From: Capra hircus
Taxonomy: Eukaryota; Chordata; Mammalia; Artiodactyla; Bovidae
Direction of reading: 5' to 3'
DNA: 64,000 bases
NCBI RefSeq assembly: GCF_001704415.2
Contig: NC_030811.1
Span: 81,548,069 to 81,612,068, forward strand
This document shows, in pieces, positions 47,124 to 58,848 of the stretch (the first letter of the stretch is position 1; the number at the start of each line of letters is the position of its first letter). The notes under the pieces are model-generated. The model searched no databases. It had not been told where the DNA came from and was given only the letters and a program-made list of their open reading frames with translations. The position numbers were made by a program, and so were the translations under genes.

Positions 47124-47371
47124 GATGCTATAGCTCCAGTACTTCAGCCACCTGATGCAAAGAGCAAACTCATAGGAAAAAACTCTGATGATGGGAAAGA
47201 TTGAAGGCAAAAGGATAAGAGGGTAGCAAAGGATGAGATGGTTAGATAGCATCACCAACTCAACAGACATGAATCTGAGCAAACTCTGGGAGACAGTGAA
47301 AGGAGAACTGGCATGCTGCAGCTCATGGATTGGCAAAGAGTCAGACACGACTTAGCAACTGAACAGTAACA
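47124..47371 (+). mobile_element. Second, short BovB in tandem
   Basis: Immediately after the (AACTG) tail of the previous copy, a second BovB 3' end begins ('gatgctatagctccagtacttcagccacc') and runs about 250 bp to 'cgacttagcaactgaacagtaac'. This is either a separate insertion at the tail or a tandem duplication. Sequence differences favour a separate older copy. Confidence 0.88.
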
Positions 47372-49092
47372 ATAAAAATACATTAATTCTTCTCTAAATG
47401 TTTGGTAGAATTCATCTATGAAGCCATCTGGTTCTGGACGTTTGTTTTTTGGAGTTTTAAAAATTATTATTACTGATTCAGTTTCATTACTGGCAGTTGG
47501 TTTGCTCTAGGAAACAGAAGACATAGTCTATATGTTCCTGCTTCAGTTTTATGAAAGTGTAAATGTCTAATAATTGTCCATTTCTTCTAAGCTGTCCATT
47601 CACTGGTGTACAGTTGATTATAACCTCTTGTGATCCTTCATATTTCTGTGGTATTGGCTGATGATTCCCCCTTTCCATTACTGACTTCATTGATTTGGGT
47701 TCCTGCCCCTGCCTCCCCACCTTAGTGAATCTGGTCAGAGGTTTATCAAGTTTATCTTTCCAGAGAGCCAGCTCTTACTTTCATTGATCTTCCTTACTGT
47801 TGCTTGTTTTTTCGTATCTATATCATTTATGTCTGCTCTTTTTTATGATTCTTTCCTTCTACTAACTTTGGATTTCATCCTTTTTATAGTTCTTTAGGTA
47901 TAAGTTTAAGTTGTTTCTTTGAAATTTTTCTTGTTTCCTCATTGAGCTTGTATTGGTATAAACTTCTCTCTTACAACTGCATTTCTGCATCCCATAGATT
48001 TTGGGTCTTTGTGGTTTTGTTTTCATTTTTCTCCAGATATTATTTTATTTTCTCTTTGATATGTTCATTGACCCATTGATTGTTTAGTATCATATGGTTT
48101 GGCCATGTTTTTGTTTTTTGCAGTTTTTTCTTATAGTTTATTTCTAGTCCAGTAGTTTTATGGATACATAAGATGCTTTATAAGGGTTAAGGTTTCTTAA
48201 ACTTATTGCGACTTGTTTTGTGGACTGCTATTGAAAGCTGTGAGACTTCAGTGGTCTTGGGACTGGTGTCCACGTGCTGGCTTAGGTATACTCAGGCTGG
48301 TACCAGCTCACCAGTGTGTGAGAATGGTAACAGGGCTAGAGCCAGCCCTCTGGTTTTGCGATAGGGCCTTAGGCCCTCTGATTTAGAACAGGGTCTTGGG
48401 CCTTCTGTTGGACAGGGCTATGTCCCAAGTTGGCTGAGTCAGGGCAGCCTGTCTGCTGATGGCTGTGTTCCTGTTCAGCTAGATGCACGGCCTGAGGCTT
48501 CCCAGTACCGATGCCAACAGACTGGTATTGGGGACTGGTTCCTAGTGCTAAATATGCTAGAAGCAAGATTCCAAATGACACTTGACATCACTAGTGTCCA
48601 CATAATAGAAAGAGCTTCCAGAAACGGCACCAGCCAGTGTCTATGTCATTAGGGCAAGTTCTAGTTGCTTCCTCCTTCTTCAGGACACCCTCTGACATCA
48701 GCAAGTAGGTCTGACCTAGGCTCCTTTCAAATTATTGTTTCTTCCCTGGGACCTGGAGCTTATGAGATGTTGTATGTGCCTCTTAGAAGTGGAGTCTATT
48801 TCCCACAGCACTCTGCACCTCTCAAAAGTAAGCCCTGCTGGCCTTCAAAGCTAATCATTCTTGGGCTTATCTTTCTGTTACAGAACCCTTGGTCTGGGAA
48901 ACCTGGCATTTGTCTCAGAACCATTGCTCTTTAAGGGAAACCTCTGTAATTGTAATTATTTTCTCATTTGTAATAAGGATCTTGACTATACCATGACTTT
49001 GCCCTGCCTCATCTCATTGTAATTGTTTTTTACTTATTTATTTGTAGAATATATTTTCTGCTAGATTTTAGTCTTTCTTAATAAATGCTCTG
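47372..49092 (-). mobile_element. Old L1 ORF2 5' part and 5' UTR relic
   Basis: 47390-48220 is decayed L1 ORF2 in reverse ('tctctaaatgtttggtagaattcatctatgaagcc', 'ccagagagccagctcttactttcattgat'). From about 48230 the text is GC-richer and resembles an old L1 5' UTR, but ORF1 is not evident between, so there is an internal deletion. Plus frames in the 5' UTR are chance. Confidence 0.68.
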
Positions 49093-49093
49093 T

Positions 49094-49542
49094 TCAGTTC
49101 AGTTCAGTTGCTCAGTCGTGTCTGACTGTTTGTGACCCCATGAATTGCAGCACGCCAGGCCTCCCTGTCCATCACCAACTCCCGGAGTTCACTCAAACTC
49201 ACATCCATCGAGTCAGTGATGCCATCCAGCCATCTCATCCTCTGTCGTCCCCTTCTCCTCCTGCCCCCAATCCCTCCCAGCATCAGAGTCTTTTTCAATG
49301 CGTCAACTCTTCACGTGAGGTGGCCAAAGTACTGGAGTTTCAGCTTTAGCATCATTCCTTCCAAAGAACACCCAGGGCTGATCTCCTTCAGAATGGACTG
49401 GTTGGACTTGCAGTCTAAGGGATTCTCAAGAGTCTTCTCCAACACCACAGTTTAAAAGCATCAGTTCTTTGTCACTCAGCCTTCTTCACAGTCCAACTCT
49501 CACATCCATACATGACCACTGGAAAAACCATAGCCTTGACTC
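49094..49542 (-). mobile_element. BovB 3'-end fragment
   Basis: About 450 bp of BovB in reverse, from 'tcagttcagttcagttgctcag' to 'aaaaaccatagccttgac'. CTCTGT at 49088-49093 and 49543-49548 is a possible 6-bp target duplication. Confidence 0.93.
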
Positions 49543-49548
49543 CTCTGT

Positions 49549-49795
49549 AGATATTTGTAAATTTAGTGGGCCTATAAGTGGAGAGGATCTTTAACAGACA
49601 TAGGACTATTTGGTTTACCTATTTCTTCAAGTTTAGGTATTTTGTGTCTTTCAAGGAAGTTATTTCATCTAGGTTATGGGCAAAGATTTTTTGGGGAGGG
49701 GTAGCATTTTTTATTATCCTTTTAATCAGTAGTTTTATCTCCATTTGATTCATGATATTGGTTAGTTTGTCTCCTTGCTTTTCTTCCTGGTTAGA
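49549..49795 (-). mobile_element. Old L1 ORF2 fragment
   Basis: 'ggactatttggtttacctatttcttcaagtttaggtattttgtgtctttcaagg ... ttattatccttttaatcagtagttttatctcc' is L1 ORF2 in reverse from an older, different subfamily. There is no 3' end. Confidence 0.75.
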
Positions 49796-50504
49796 ATCCC
49801 TAGGTAGAATGTAGGCTTCACCTAATAAGACAGTGTGATTTATGGAGAGATACAAGGTTTTAATTTATGTTTTTCTCTAATAAAGCAGGAAGATAATTAA
49901 AGAAAGATATAGGCCAAGATAATTAAAAAGATCTAATTTATATACAACAAACTTTGTTCTATAAAAATGATGAAATTATCTTCTTTTGCAGAGTTCATGG
50001 AGTAGTCACAAAAGTTGACTATATAATATTTCACAAAGAAAGTGTTTTAAAAGTACTACCTTTATAGTAATGTTTTATATAGTATATTATATACTACCTA
50101 TTTTCTGGTTACGCTGCACAAAAACCAAATGTTAATTAATGACAATTACCATAAACGACTATGGTAGTAGTTCTAGTTTTACTGGATATTAAGCAAGCTG
50201 TAGAAGAAACTGGGTAAATCAACTATATTTCAGTAAAAAGGACAAGAAAAATCTAGAATTGTCTTGCCTTGCAAAACAAGGCAAAATGAAACTAAATAAA
50301 GCTAACAAAGATATGCAGCTCCCCTTTGAAAAATTAGTAACTCAAACAAAATTGTCCTGGTGCATGGAACTATGTAAAAATTGCTGTGTACTTGTAATGA
50401 ATAGCATATTGCAAAATTTTAAGTTCTTACACATGTTTTGTTTAAGAAGGTCTTTGCACAACATATCTTGGTTTGTGTCATGAATGTATAATGCTTTTAT
50501 AAAA
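49796..50504. other. Single-copy AT-rich DNA
   Basis: About 700 bp with no repeat I can name. The 74-codon frame at 50259-50483 has no recognisable family. Confidence 0.45.
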
Positions 50505-51003
50505 CTTTAAAAAATGTATTCATTTTCAATTGAAGGGTAATTGCTTTACAATATTGGCTTGATTTCTGCTATACAACAGTGTGAGTTAGCCATAGGTGTA
50601 CATATGTCCCCTCCCTCTTGAATCTCCCTTCTATCTTGTACCCTTTCCCACCCATCTTGGTTGTTACAGAGCCCAAGTTTAAGTTCCCTGAGTCATACAG
50701 TAAATTTTCATTGGCTATCTATTTTACATACAGTAGTGTATATGCTTCCATGCTTCTCTCTCCATTCATCTCACTGTCTCCTTCCTCCACCCTGCCCTTG
50801 TCCATAAGTCTGTTCTCTAGGTCTGTGTCTCTACTGCTGTCCTGCAAATAGACTCATCAGTATCATCTTCCTAGATTCCATATATATATGTTAATATATG
50901 ACATTTGTTTTTCTCTTTCTTACTTACTTCACTCTGTATAATAGGCTCTTGGTTCATCCACCTCATTAGAACTGACTCAGATGTATTCCTTTTTATAGCT
51001 GAG

Positions 51004-51137
51004 TGGAGAAGGAAATGGCAACCCACTCCAGTGTTCTTGCCTGGAGAGTCCCAGGGACGGGGGAGCCTGGTGGGCTGCCGTCTATGGGGTCACACAGAGT
51101 TGAACACGACTGAAGTGACTTAGCAGTAGCAGTGGCA
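51004..51137 (+). mobile_element. Bov-A monomer SINE
   Basis: One forward Bov-A unit ('ggagaaggaaatggcaacccactcc ... gtgacttagcagtagcagtgg') splitting the L1 3'-UTR phrase 'tatagctgagt' / 'agtattccattgc'. Confidence 0.93.
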
Positions 51138-52558
51138 GTATTCCATTGCATATATGTACCACAGCGTCTTTATCCATTCATCTATCGATGGACATCTAGG
51201 CTGCTTCCATGTTCTAGCTATTATAAATAGTGCTACCATGAATTTTTGGGTACATGTGTCTTTTTCAGTTTTGGTTCCCTCAGGGTATATACCTAGAAGT
51301 GATATGGCTGGGTCGTATGGTGGTTTTATTAAACGCTGTTCACTGAAGAAGGCCTTCTTGTCCCTTCTAGCTATCCTTTGAAACTACATTTAATTGAATG
51401 TACCTTTCCCTCTCTCCCTTGTTTTTGTCTTCTCTTTGTTCTTCCACTATTTGTAAAGCCCACTCAAATAACCACTTTTTCCTCTTGCTTTTCTTTTTTC
51501 TTTTTTTGAAATGGTTTTGTTTGCTGCCTCCTGTACAATGTTACAGACCTCGGTCCTAGCTCTTCAGACACACTGTTGTCTAGATCTAATCCCTTGAATC
51601 TATTTATTACCGCTACTGTGAATTCATGTGGGATTTGATTTAACTCATACCTGGCTGGTCTAGTGTTTTTCCTGGTTTTCTTTAGTTTAAGCCAGAATTT
51701 TGCAATAAGAAGCTGACAATCTGAGCTACAGTCAGTTCAAGGTCTTGTTTTTGCTGACTGTATAGAGCTTCTCCATCTTCAGCTGCAAAGAATATAATCA
51801 ATCTGATTTTGGCATTGACTATTTAGTGATATCCATACGTAGAGTCATCTCTTGTGTTCTTGGACAAGAGTGTTTGCTACGACCAGTGCATTCTCTTGGC
51901 AGAATTCAGTTAGCCTGTGCCATGCTTCATCTTGTTCTCCAAGTCCAAACTTGCCTGTTATTCCAGGTAGATATTGACTTCCTACTTTTGCATTCCAATC
52001 CCTGATGATGAATAGAGCATCTTTTTTAGGTGTTAGTTCTAGGATTTCTTCTAGGTCTTCATAGAACTGATCAACTTCAGCTTCTTTGGTATCAGTGGTA
52101 GGGGCATAAACTTGGATTACTGTGATGTTGAATGGCTTCCCTTGGAAGGGAACAGAGATCATTGTGTCATTTTTGGGTTGTACCCAATACTGTATTTTGG
52201 ACTCTTTTGTTGATTATGAGGGTTATTCCATTTATTCTATGGGATTATTGCCCTCCCTAAGGGAGGATGGCATCAAAGTTTTGAATTCATTATGTCAGCA
52301 AATCTGGAAGACCCAGCAGTCTTTTCCAGACTGGAAAAGGTCAATTCTCATCCCAACTCCCAAGAAGGGTAGTTCCAAAGAATGTGCTAACCATTGGACA
52401 ATTGTACTCATCTTCCATGCTAGGAAAGTCATGCTTAAAATCTTGCATGCTGGGCTTTAGCATTATGTGAATCAAGAACTTCCAGCTGTCCAAGCTGGGT
52501 TCAGAAAAGGAAGAGGAACTAGAGATCAAATTGCCAACATTTGCTGGATTGTAGAGAA

Positions 52559-52821
52559 GGCAATGGCACCCCACTCCAGTACTCTTGCCTAGAAAATCCC
52601 ATGTGTGGAGGAACCTGGTAGGCTGCAGTCCATGGGGTTGCAAAGAGTCGGACACAACTGAGCGACTTCACTTTCACTTTTCACTTTCATGCATTGGAGA
52701 AGGAAATGGCAACCCACTCCAGTGTTCTTGCTTGGAAAATCCCAGGGATGGGAGAGTCTGGTGGGCTGCTGTCTATGGGGTCGCACAGATTTGGACACGA
52801 CTGAAGCCACTTGGCAGCAGC
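52559..52821 (+). mobile_element. Bov-A2 SINE inside BovB
   Basis: Forward Bov-A2 dimer with the usual 'ttcacttttcactttcatgcattggagaagg' linker and a 'cagcagcag' end. AGAGAA at 52553-52558 and 52822-52827 is the apparent target duplication. BovB continues across it ('gctggattgtagagaaagcaagg'). Confidence 0.93.
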
Positions 52822-53265
52822 AGAGAAAGCAAGGGGTCAGAAAAACATCTATCTGTGTTTCATCAACTGCGCTAAAGCCTTTGACTATGTAGATCATGAC
52901 AAACCGTGGAAAGCTCTTGGAGAGATGGAATCACCAGAACATCTTACCTGTCTCCTGAGAAACCTGTGTGTGGGTCAAGAAGCAGCAGTTAGAACCCTGT
53001 GTGGAACAATTGGTTGGTTCAAGATTGAGAAAGGAGTATGACAGGGCTGCCTGCCATCACCCTGTTTGTTTAATCTATACTCTGAGAACATCATGAGAAA
53101 TGCCAGGCTGGATGAGTTACAAGCCGGAATCAAGATAGATGGGAGAAACATCAACAGCCTCAGATATGTGAATGATACCACTCTAATGGCAGAAAACAAA
53201 GAGGAACTAAAAAGCCTCTTGATGACAGTGAAAGAGGAGAGTGAAAGAGCAAGGTTAAAACTAAA

Positions 53266-53288
53266 TATTAAAAAAAAAAAAAAAAAAG
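53266..53288 (+). repeat. Internal poly(A) run at a BovB deletion junction
   Basis: An A run of about 17-18 bases where the BovB consensus has 'attcagaaaacgaagatca'. It directly precedes the joined 3' end 'gatcactgaccc'. It is probably an expanded A-rich stretch, not the element's tail, because BovB sequence continues for another 130 bp. Confidence 0.7.
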
Positions 53289-56200
53289 ATCACTGACCCA
53301 ATGAACATGAACTCGGGCAAACTCTGGGAAATGGTGAGGGACAGGGAGGTCTGGGGTGCTGCAATCCATGGGGTCACAAACAGTCAGACATGACTGGGTG
53401 ACTGAACAACAACAACAATGGTGGTTTTATTCCTAATTTTTTAAGGAATCTCCATACTGTCTTCCATAGTGGCTGTATCAGTTTACTTTCCCATCAGCAG
53501 CACAAAACGGTTCCCTTTTCTCCATACCTCTCCAGCACTTGTTGTTGATGGATTTCTTGATGACCATTCTGACCACTATGAGGTGATATCTCATTGCATT
53601 TTGACTTGCATTTCTCTAATAATGCGTGATATTGAGCATCTTTTCATGTGTTTATTAGCCGTGTATATGTCTTCTTTGGAGAAATGTCTCTTTACATCTT
53701 CTGCCCACTTGTTGATTGGGTTGTTTGTTTTTCTGGTATTGAGTTGCATGAGCTGCTTGTATATTTTGGAAATTAGTCCTTTGTCAGTTGCTTCATTTAC
53801 TGTTATTTTCTCCCATTCTGAGAGCTGTCTTTTCACCTTGATTATAGTTTCCTTTGCCATGCAAAAGCTTTTTAAGTTTAATTAGTCCCCACTTGTTTAT
53901 TTTTGCTTTTATTTCCATTATTCTAGGATGTGGGTCATAGAGATCTTGCTATGGTTTATGTCATATAGTGTTCTTCCTATGTTTTCTTCTAAGAGTTTTA
54001 TAGTTTCTGATCTTACATTTAGTTCTTTAAACCATTTTATCTTTGTGTATGATGTTAAGAAGTGTTCTAATTTTATTCTTTTACACGTAGCTGTCCGATT
54101 CTCCCAGCATCACTATTGAGACTATCTTTGCCCCATTGTATATTCTTGCTCCTTTGTCAAAGATAAATTGCCCATAGATGTGTGGGTTTATCTCTGGGCT
54201 TTCTATCTTGTTTCATTGGTTTGTATTTCTGTTTTTGTGACAGTACCATACTGTCTTGATAACTTTAGCTTTGTAGTATAGTCTGAAATCAGGTAGGTTG
54301 GTTCCTCCAGTTCTATTCTTCTTTCTCAGGATTCCTCTGGCTATTTTTGGTCTTTTTTGTTTCCACACAAATTGTGAAAATTTTTGTTCTTCTTCTGTGA
54401 AAAATACCATTCATAATTTGATAGGAATTGCACTGAATCTGCAGATTGCATTTGGTAGTATAGTCATTTTCACAATATTGATTCTTCCAATTCAGGAGCA
54501 TTGTATATCTCTCTGCCTGTTTATGTTGTCTTTGATTTCTTTCATCAGTGTCTTTTAATTTTCTGTATACAGCTCTTTTGTCTCCTTAGGTAGGTTTATT
54601 CTAGGTATTTCACTCTTTTATTGCAATGGTAAATGTGATTGATTCCTTAATTTCTATTACTGATTTTTTGTTGTTAGTATATAGGAATGCAAATGATTTC
54701 TTTGTATTGATTTTGTATCCTGCAACTTTACTAAATTCACTGATTAGCTCTAGTAATTTTCTGATAGTATCTTTAGGGTTTTCTACATAACAGTATCATG
54801 TCATCTGCAAATAGTGAGAGTTCTACTTCTTTTGCAGTCTGGATTCCTTTTATTTCTTTTGCTGCAACTAGGAGTTCCAAACCTATGGTGATTAATAGTG
54901 GCAAGAGTGGGTGCCCTTGTCTTTTTCCTAATCTTAGAGAGAAAGCTTTCAGTTTTTCACCATTGACAATAATGTTTGCTGTGGGTTTGTTATATATGGC
55001 CTTTATTATGTTGTGATCGGTTTCTTCTATGTTCATTTTTTAGAGAATTTTTATAATTATTGAGTTTTGAATTTTATTGGCAGCTTTTGCTGCATTTGTT
55101 GAGATTATCATATGGTTTTGATCATTCAATTTGTTAATATGGTGTATCACATTTATTGATTTGCTTATACTGAAGAACCCTTGCCTCCCTGGGATAAACT
55201 CAAATTGATCATGGTATATGATCTTTTTAATGCATTGTTGAATTCTATTTGCTAGAATTTTGTTGAGAAGTTTTGGATCTCTGTTCATCAGTGATGTATG
55301 CCTGTAATTTTCTTTTTTGTGTGATGTCTTTGTCTGGTTTTGGTTCAGGGTGATGATGGTCTTGTAGAATAAGTTTGGAAGTGTTCCTTCCTCTACAATT
55401 TTTTTGCAAGAATTTCAGAACAATAGGCATTAGCTCTTCTCTAAATGTTTGATAGAGTTCACCTGTGAAGTCATCTGGCCCTGGCCTTTTTGTTTTTCAG
55501 GAGATTTTTAAATCATAGTTTCTATTTCAGTCATTGTAATAGACTTATTCATAACTTCTATTTCTTTCTGGTATAGTCTTGTAAGGTTGAACTTTTCTAA
55601 GAATCTGTCCATCAGCTCTAGGTTGTCCATTTTATTAGCCTATAGTTGCTCATAGTAGTCTCTTATGATCCTTTGTATTTCTACATTGTCTGTTTTAATC
55701 TCTCCTTTTTCATTCCTAACTTTGTCGACTTGATTTTTCTCCCTTTTTTTCTTGAGTCTGGCTAACAGTTTGTCAATCTTGTTTCTCTTCTCAAAGAGCA
55801 GCTTTTAGTTTTATTAATCTTCACTATTGTTTCCTTCATTTCTTTTTCAATTATTTCTGTCTGATCTTTATGATTTATTTCCTTCTACTAACTTTATGGG
55901 GTTTTGGTTCTTTTTCCAGTTGTTTTATATGTAGACTTAGGTTGTCCATTAGATGTCTATCTTGTTTCTTGAAGTAGGATTGTATTGCTATAAACTTCCT
56001 TCATAGAAATGTTTTTGCTGTATTCCATAGGTTTTGAGTCATCATGCTTTCACTGTCATGTTTCTAGGAATTTTTTAAAATTTTCCTTTCTTATTTCTTC
56101 AGTAACCCATTCAATACTTAGAAATGAATTGCTCAATTTCCATGTGCTTGTGTTTTCTACAGTTTTTTTCCCCTGTAATTTATGTCTAGTCTTATAGTAT

Positions 56201-56458
56201 TGCTGTCAGAAAATAACTTTATACAATTTCAATTTTCTTAAATACACTGAGGCTTGATTTGTACCCAAATGTGGTCTGGATATGTTCCATGTGCCCTTGG
56301 AAAGAAAGTGTATTCTGCATTTGGATATAAAGTACTGAAGAGATCAATTAGGTCCATTTGGTCTAATAATTCATTTAAGATTTGCATTCCTTATTAATTT
56401 TCTGTTTTGATGATCTGTCCATGGTGGGGTGTTAAAGTTCCATACTCTTTTAGTGTTT

Positions 56459-56680
56459 GACTTCCCTGGTGGCTCAGATGGTAAAGCGTCTGCCTACAAT
56501 GTGGGAGACCCAGGCTCGATCCCTGGGTTGGGAAGATCCTCTGGGGAAGGAAATGGCAACCCACTCCAGTACTCTTGCCTGGAAAATCCTATGGACAGAG
56601 AAGTGTGGTAGGCTACAGTCCATGGGGTTGCAAACAGTCAGACATGACTGAGCGACTTCGCTTTCATTTTCACTTTCTTA
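56459..56680 (+). mobile_element. Bov-tA SINE in L1 ORF2
   Basis: Complete forward Bov-tA with a well-kept head: A-box-like 'tggctcagatgg' at about 56469 and B-box-like 'ggctcgatccc' at about 56513. The Bov-A body and a CTTTC-rich tail follow. It splits L1 'ttagtgtttg' / 'cttatgtagtgaggtgctcc'. Confidence 0.94.
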
Positions 56681-57093
56681 TGTAGTGAGGTGCTCCTACG
56701 TAAGGAGTATGACTGGTTGGAGCATTCAGTCCATTTACAATTAAAGTAATTATTGATATATATGCTGTTATTGGCATTTTCTTAATTGTTTCGGGTTTGT
56801 TTTTGTATGTCTTTCCTTCTCTTGTGTTTCCTGTCTGTATAAGTCTCTCTAACCTTTAACATCTGTTGTAAAGCTGATTTGGCAGTGCTAAATTCTTTTA
56901 ACTTTTGCTTGTCTCTAAAGCTTTTGATTTCTCCATTAATTTTGAATGAGATCCTTGCTGTGTAGAGTAATCTTGGTTGTAGATTTTTTTTGTTTTCTTT
57001 CAGTACTTTAAATATATCCTGCCATTCCCTTCTGGCCTGCAGAGTTTCTGCTGAAAGATCAGTTGTTAATAGTATGGGTTTTTCCTTGTGTGT

Positions 57094-58848
57094 TCAGTTC
57101 AGTTCAGTCTCTCAGCCCTGTCTGACTCTTTGCGACTTCATGAATCGCAGCATGCCAGGCCTCCCTGTCCATCACCATCTCCCAGAGATTACTCAGACTC
57201 AAGTCCATCGAGTCCGTGATGCCATCCAGCCATCTCATCCTCAGTCGTCCCCTTCTCCTCCTGCCCCCAATCTCTCCCAGCATCAGAGTCTTTTCCAATG
57301 AGTCAACTCTTCGCATGAGGTGGCCAAAGTACTGGAGCTTCAGCTTTAGCATCATTCCATCCAAAGAAATCCCAGAGTTGATCTCCTTCAGCATGGACTG
57401 GTTGGATCTCCTTGCAGTCCGAGGGACTCTCAAGAGTCTTCTCCAACACCACAGTTCAAACACATCAATTCTTCGGTGCTCAGCCTTCTTCACAGTCCAA
57501 CTCTCACATCCATACATGACCACTGGAAAAACCATAGCCTTGACTAGGAGGACCTTAGTCGGCAAAGTAATGTCTCTGCTTTTGAATATACTATCTAGGT
57601 TGGTCATAACTTTCCTTCCAAGGAGTAAGCGTCTTTTAATTTCATGGCTGCAATCACCATCTGCAGTGATTTTGGAGCCCCAAAAAATAAAGTCTGACAC
57701 TGTTTCTACTGTTTCCCCATCTATTTCCCATGAAGTGATGGGACCGGATGCCATGATCTTTGTTTTCTGAATGTTGAGCTTTAAGCCAACTTTTTCACTC
57801 TCCTCTTTCACTTTCATCAAGAGGCTTTTTAGTTCCTCTTCACTTTCTGCCATAAGGGTGGTGTCATCTGCATATCTGAGGTTATTGATATTTCTCCTGG
57901 CAATCTTGATTCTAGCTTGTGTTTCTTCCAGCCCAGCGTTTCTCATGATGTACTCTGCAAAGAAGTTTAATAAGCAGGGTGACAATATACAGCCTTGATG
58001 TACTCCTTTTCCTATTTGGAACCAGTCTGTTGTTCCATGTCCAGTTCTAACTGTTGCTTCCTGACCTGCATACAGATTTCTCAAGAGGCAGCTCAGGTGG
58101 TCTGGTATTCCCATCTCTCTCAGAATTTTCCAGAGTTTATTGTGATTCACACAGTCAAAGGCTTTGGCATAGTCAAGAAAGCAGAAATAGATGTTTTTCT
58201 GGAACTCTCTTGCTTTTTCCATGATCCAGCAGATGTTGGCAATTTGATGTCTGGTTCCTCTGCCTTTTCTAAAACCAGCTTGGACATCAGGGAGTTCACG
58301 GTTCACGTATTGCTCAAGTCTGGCTTGGAGAATTTTGAGCATTACTTTACTAGCATGTGAGATGAGTGCAATTGGGCAGTAGTTTGAGCATTCTTTTGCA
58401 TTGCCTTTCTTTGGGATTGGAATGAAAACTGACATTTTCCAGCCCTGCGGCCACTGCTGAGTTTTCCAAATTTGCTGGTGTAGTGAGTGCAGCACTTTCA
58501 CAGCATCATCTTTCAGGATTTGAAAGAGCTCCACTGGAATTCCATCACCTCCACTAGCTTTTTCATAGTGATGCTTTCTAAGGCCCACTTGACTTCACAT
58601 TCCAAGATGTCTGGCTCTAGATGAGTGATCACATCATCATGATTATCTGGGTCGTGAAGATCTTTTTTGTACAGTTCTTCCATGTATTCTTGCCACCTCT
58701 TCTTAATATCTTCTGCTTCTGTTAGGTCCATACCATTTCTGTCCTTTATCAAGCCCCTCTTTGCATAAAATGTTCCCTTGATATCTCTAATTTTCTTGAA
58801 GATATCTCTAGTCTTTCCCATTCTGTTGTTTTCCTCTGTTTCTTTGCA
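57094..58848 (-). mobile_element. 5'-truncated BovB (1.75 kb) with long open RT frame
   Basis: Reverse BovB from (TTCAG)n at 57094 to 'gaagatatctctagtctttcccattctgttg' near 58825, matching about 38520-40253 of the near-full copy. It lies in L1 ORF1 ('ttttccttgtgtg' / 'ttactcattgcttttctcttgctgc'). CTTGTGTGTT and TTTGCATGTT may be a decayed target duplication. Its RT frame is the best preserved in the window. Confidence 0.95.
57104..58588 (-). pseudogene. BovB reverse-transcriptase ORF, 494 codons open but 5'-truncated
   Basis: The frame covers the whole RT: KASGGDGIPVELFQIL near 10-25, QAGFRKGRGTRHQI near 104-117, YAKAFDCVNHNKLW near 142-155, YADD at 239-242, then the C-terminal region with RRRRGRLRMRWLDGITDSMD near 448-467. 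The upstream part (58513-58821, another frame) shows a frameshift near 58570, where 'tttttcatagtg' has lost bases against the near-full copy. The endonuclease is absent because of 5' truncation, so this is not a functional element. The ATG at 58588 is probably not a native start. Confidence 0.92.

Larger units (their letters stand above)
51331..53417 (+). mobile_element. BovB with inverted 5' part and perfect 14-bp target-site duplication
   Basis: 51331-52255 is reverse BovB, matching about 37603-38504 of the near-full copy. 52260-53417 is forward BovB, matching 38844 to the end. ATGGTGGTTTTATT flanks the whole unit exactly at 51317-51330 and 53418-53431, so both orientations arrived in one insertion. 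About 340 bp is missing at the inversion junction. A further ~535 bp is lost inside the forward part near 53285, where an A run is followed by 'gatcactgac'. Sequence divergence from the other copies is higher (minus frame 51845-52162, 105 codons, is a diverged endonuclease piece with DWNAKVGSQ), so it is an older or different BovB lineage. The tail is (AAC)n. Confidence 0.93.

Noticed and set aside
53266..53288. Poly(A) tail of a processed transcript
   Set aside because: BovB sequence continues in order after it to a normal BovB end and target duplication, so it is internal.
56459..56680. Functional tRNA gene in a SINE head
   Set aside because: The head keeps A- and B-box-like sequence but does not fold as an intact tRNA and is followed by the Bov-A body. 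It is a standard Bov-tA.
57216..57770. 184-codon plus-strand frame
   Set aside because: Exact antisense of the BovB RT C-terminal frame at 57104-58588. BovB antisense is often open over long stretches, as repeated at 28323-28808 and 63349-63591.
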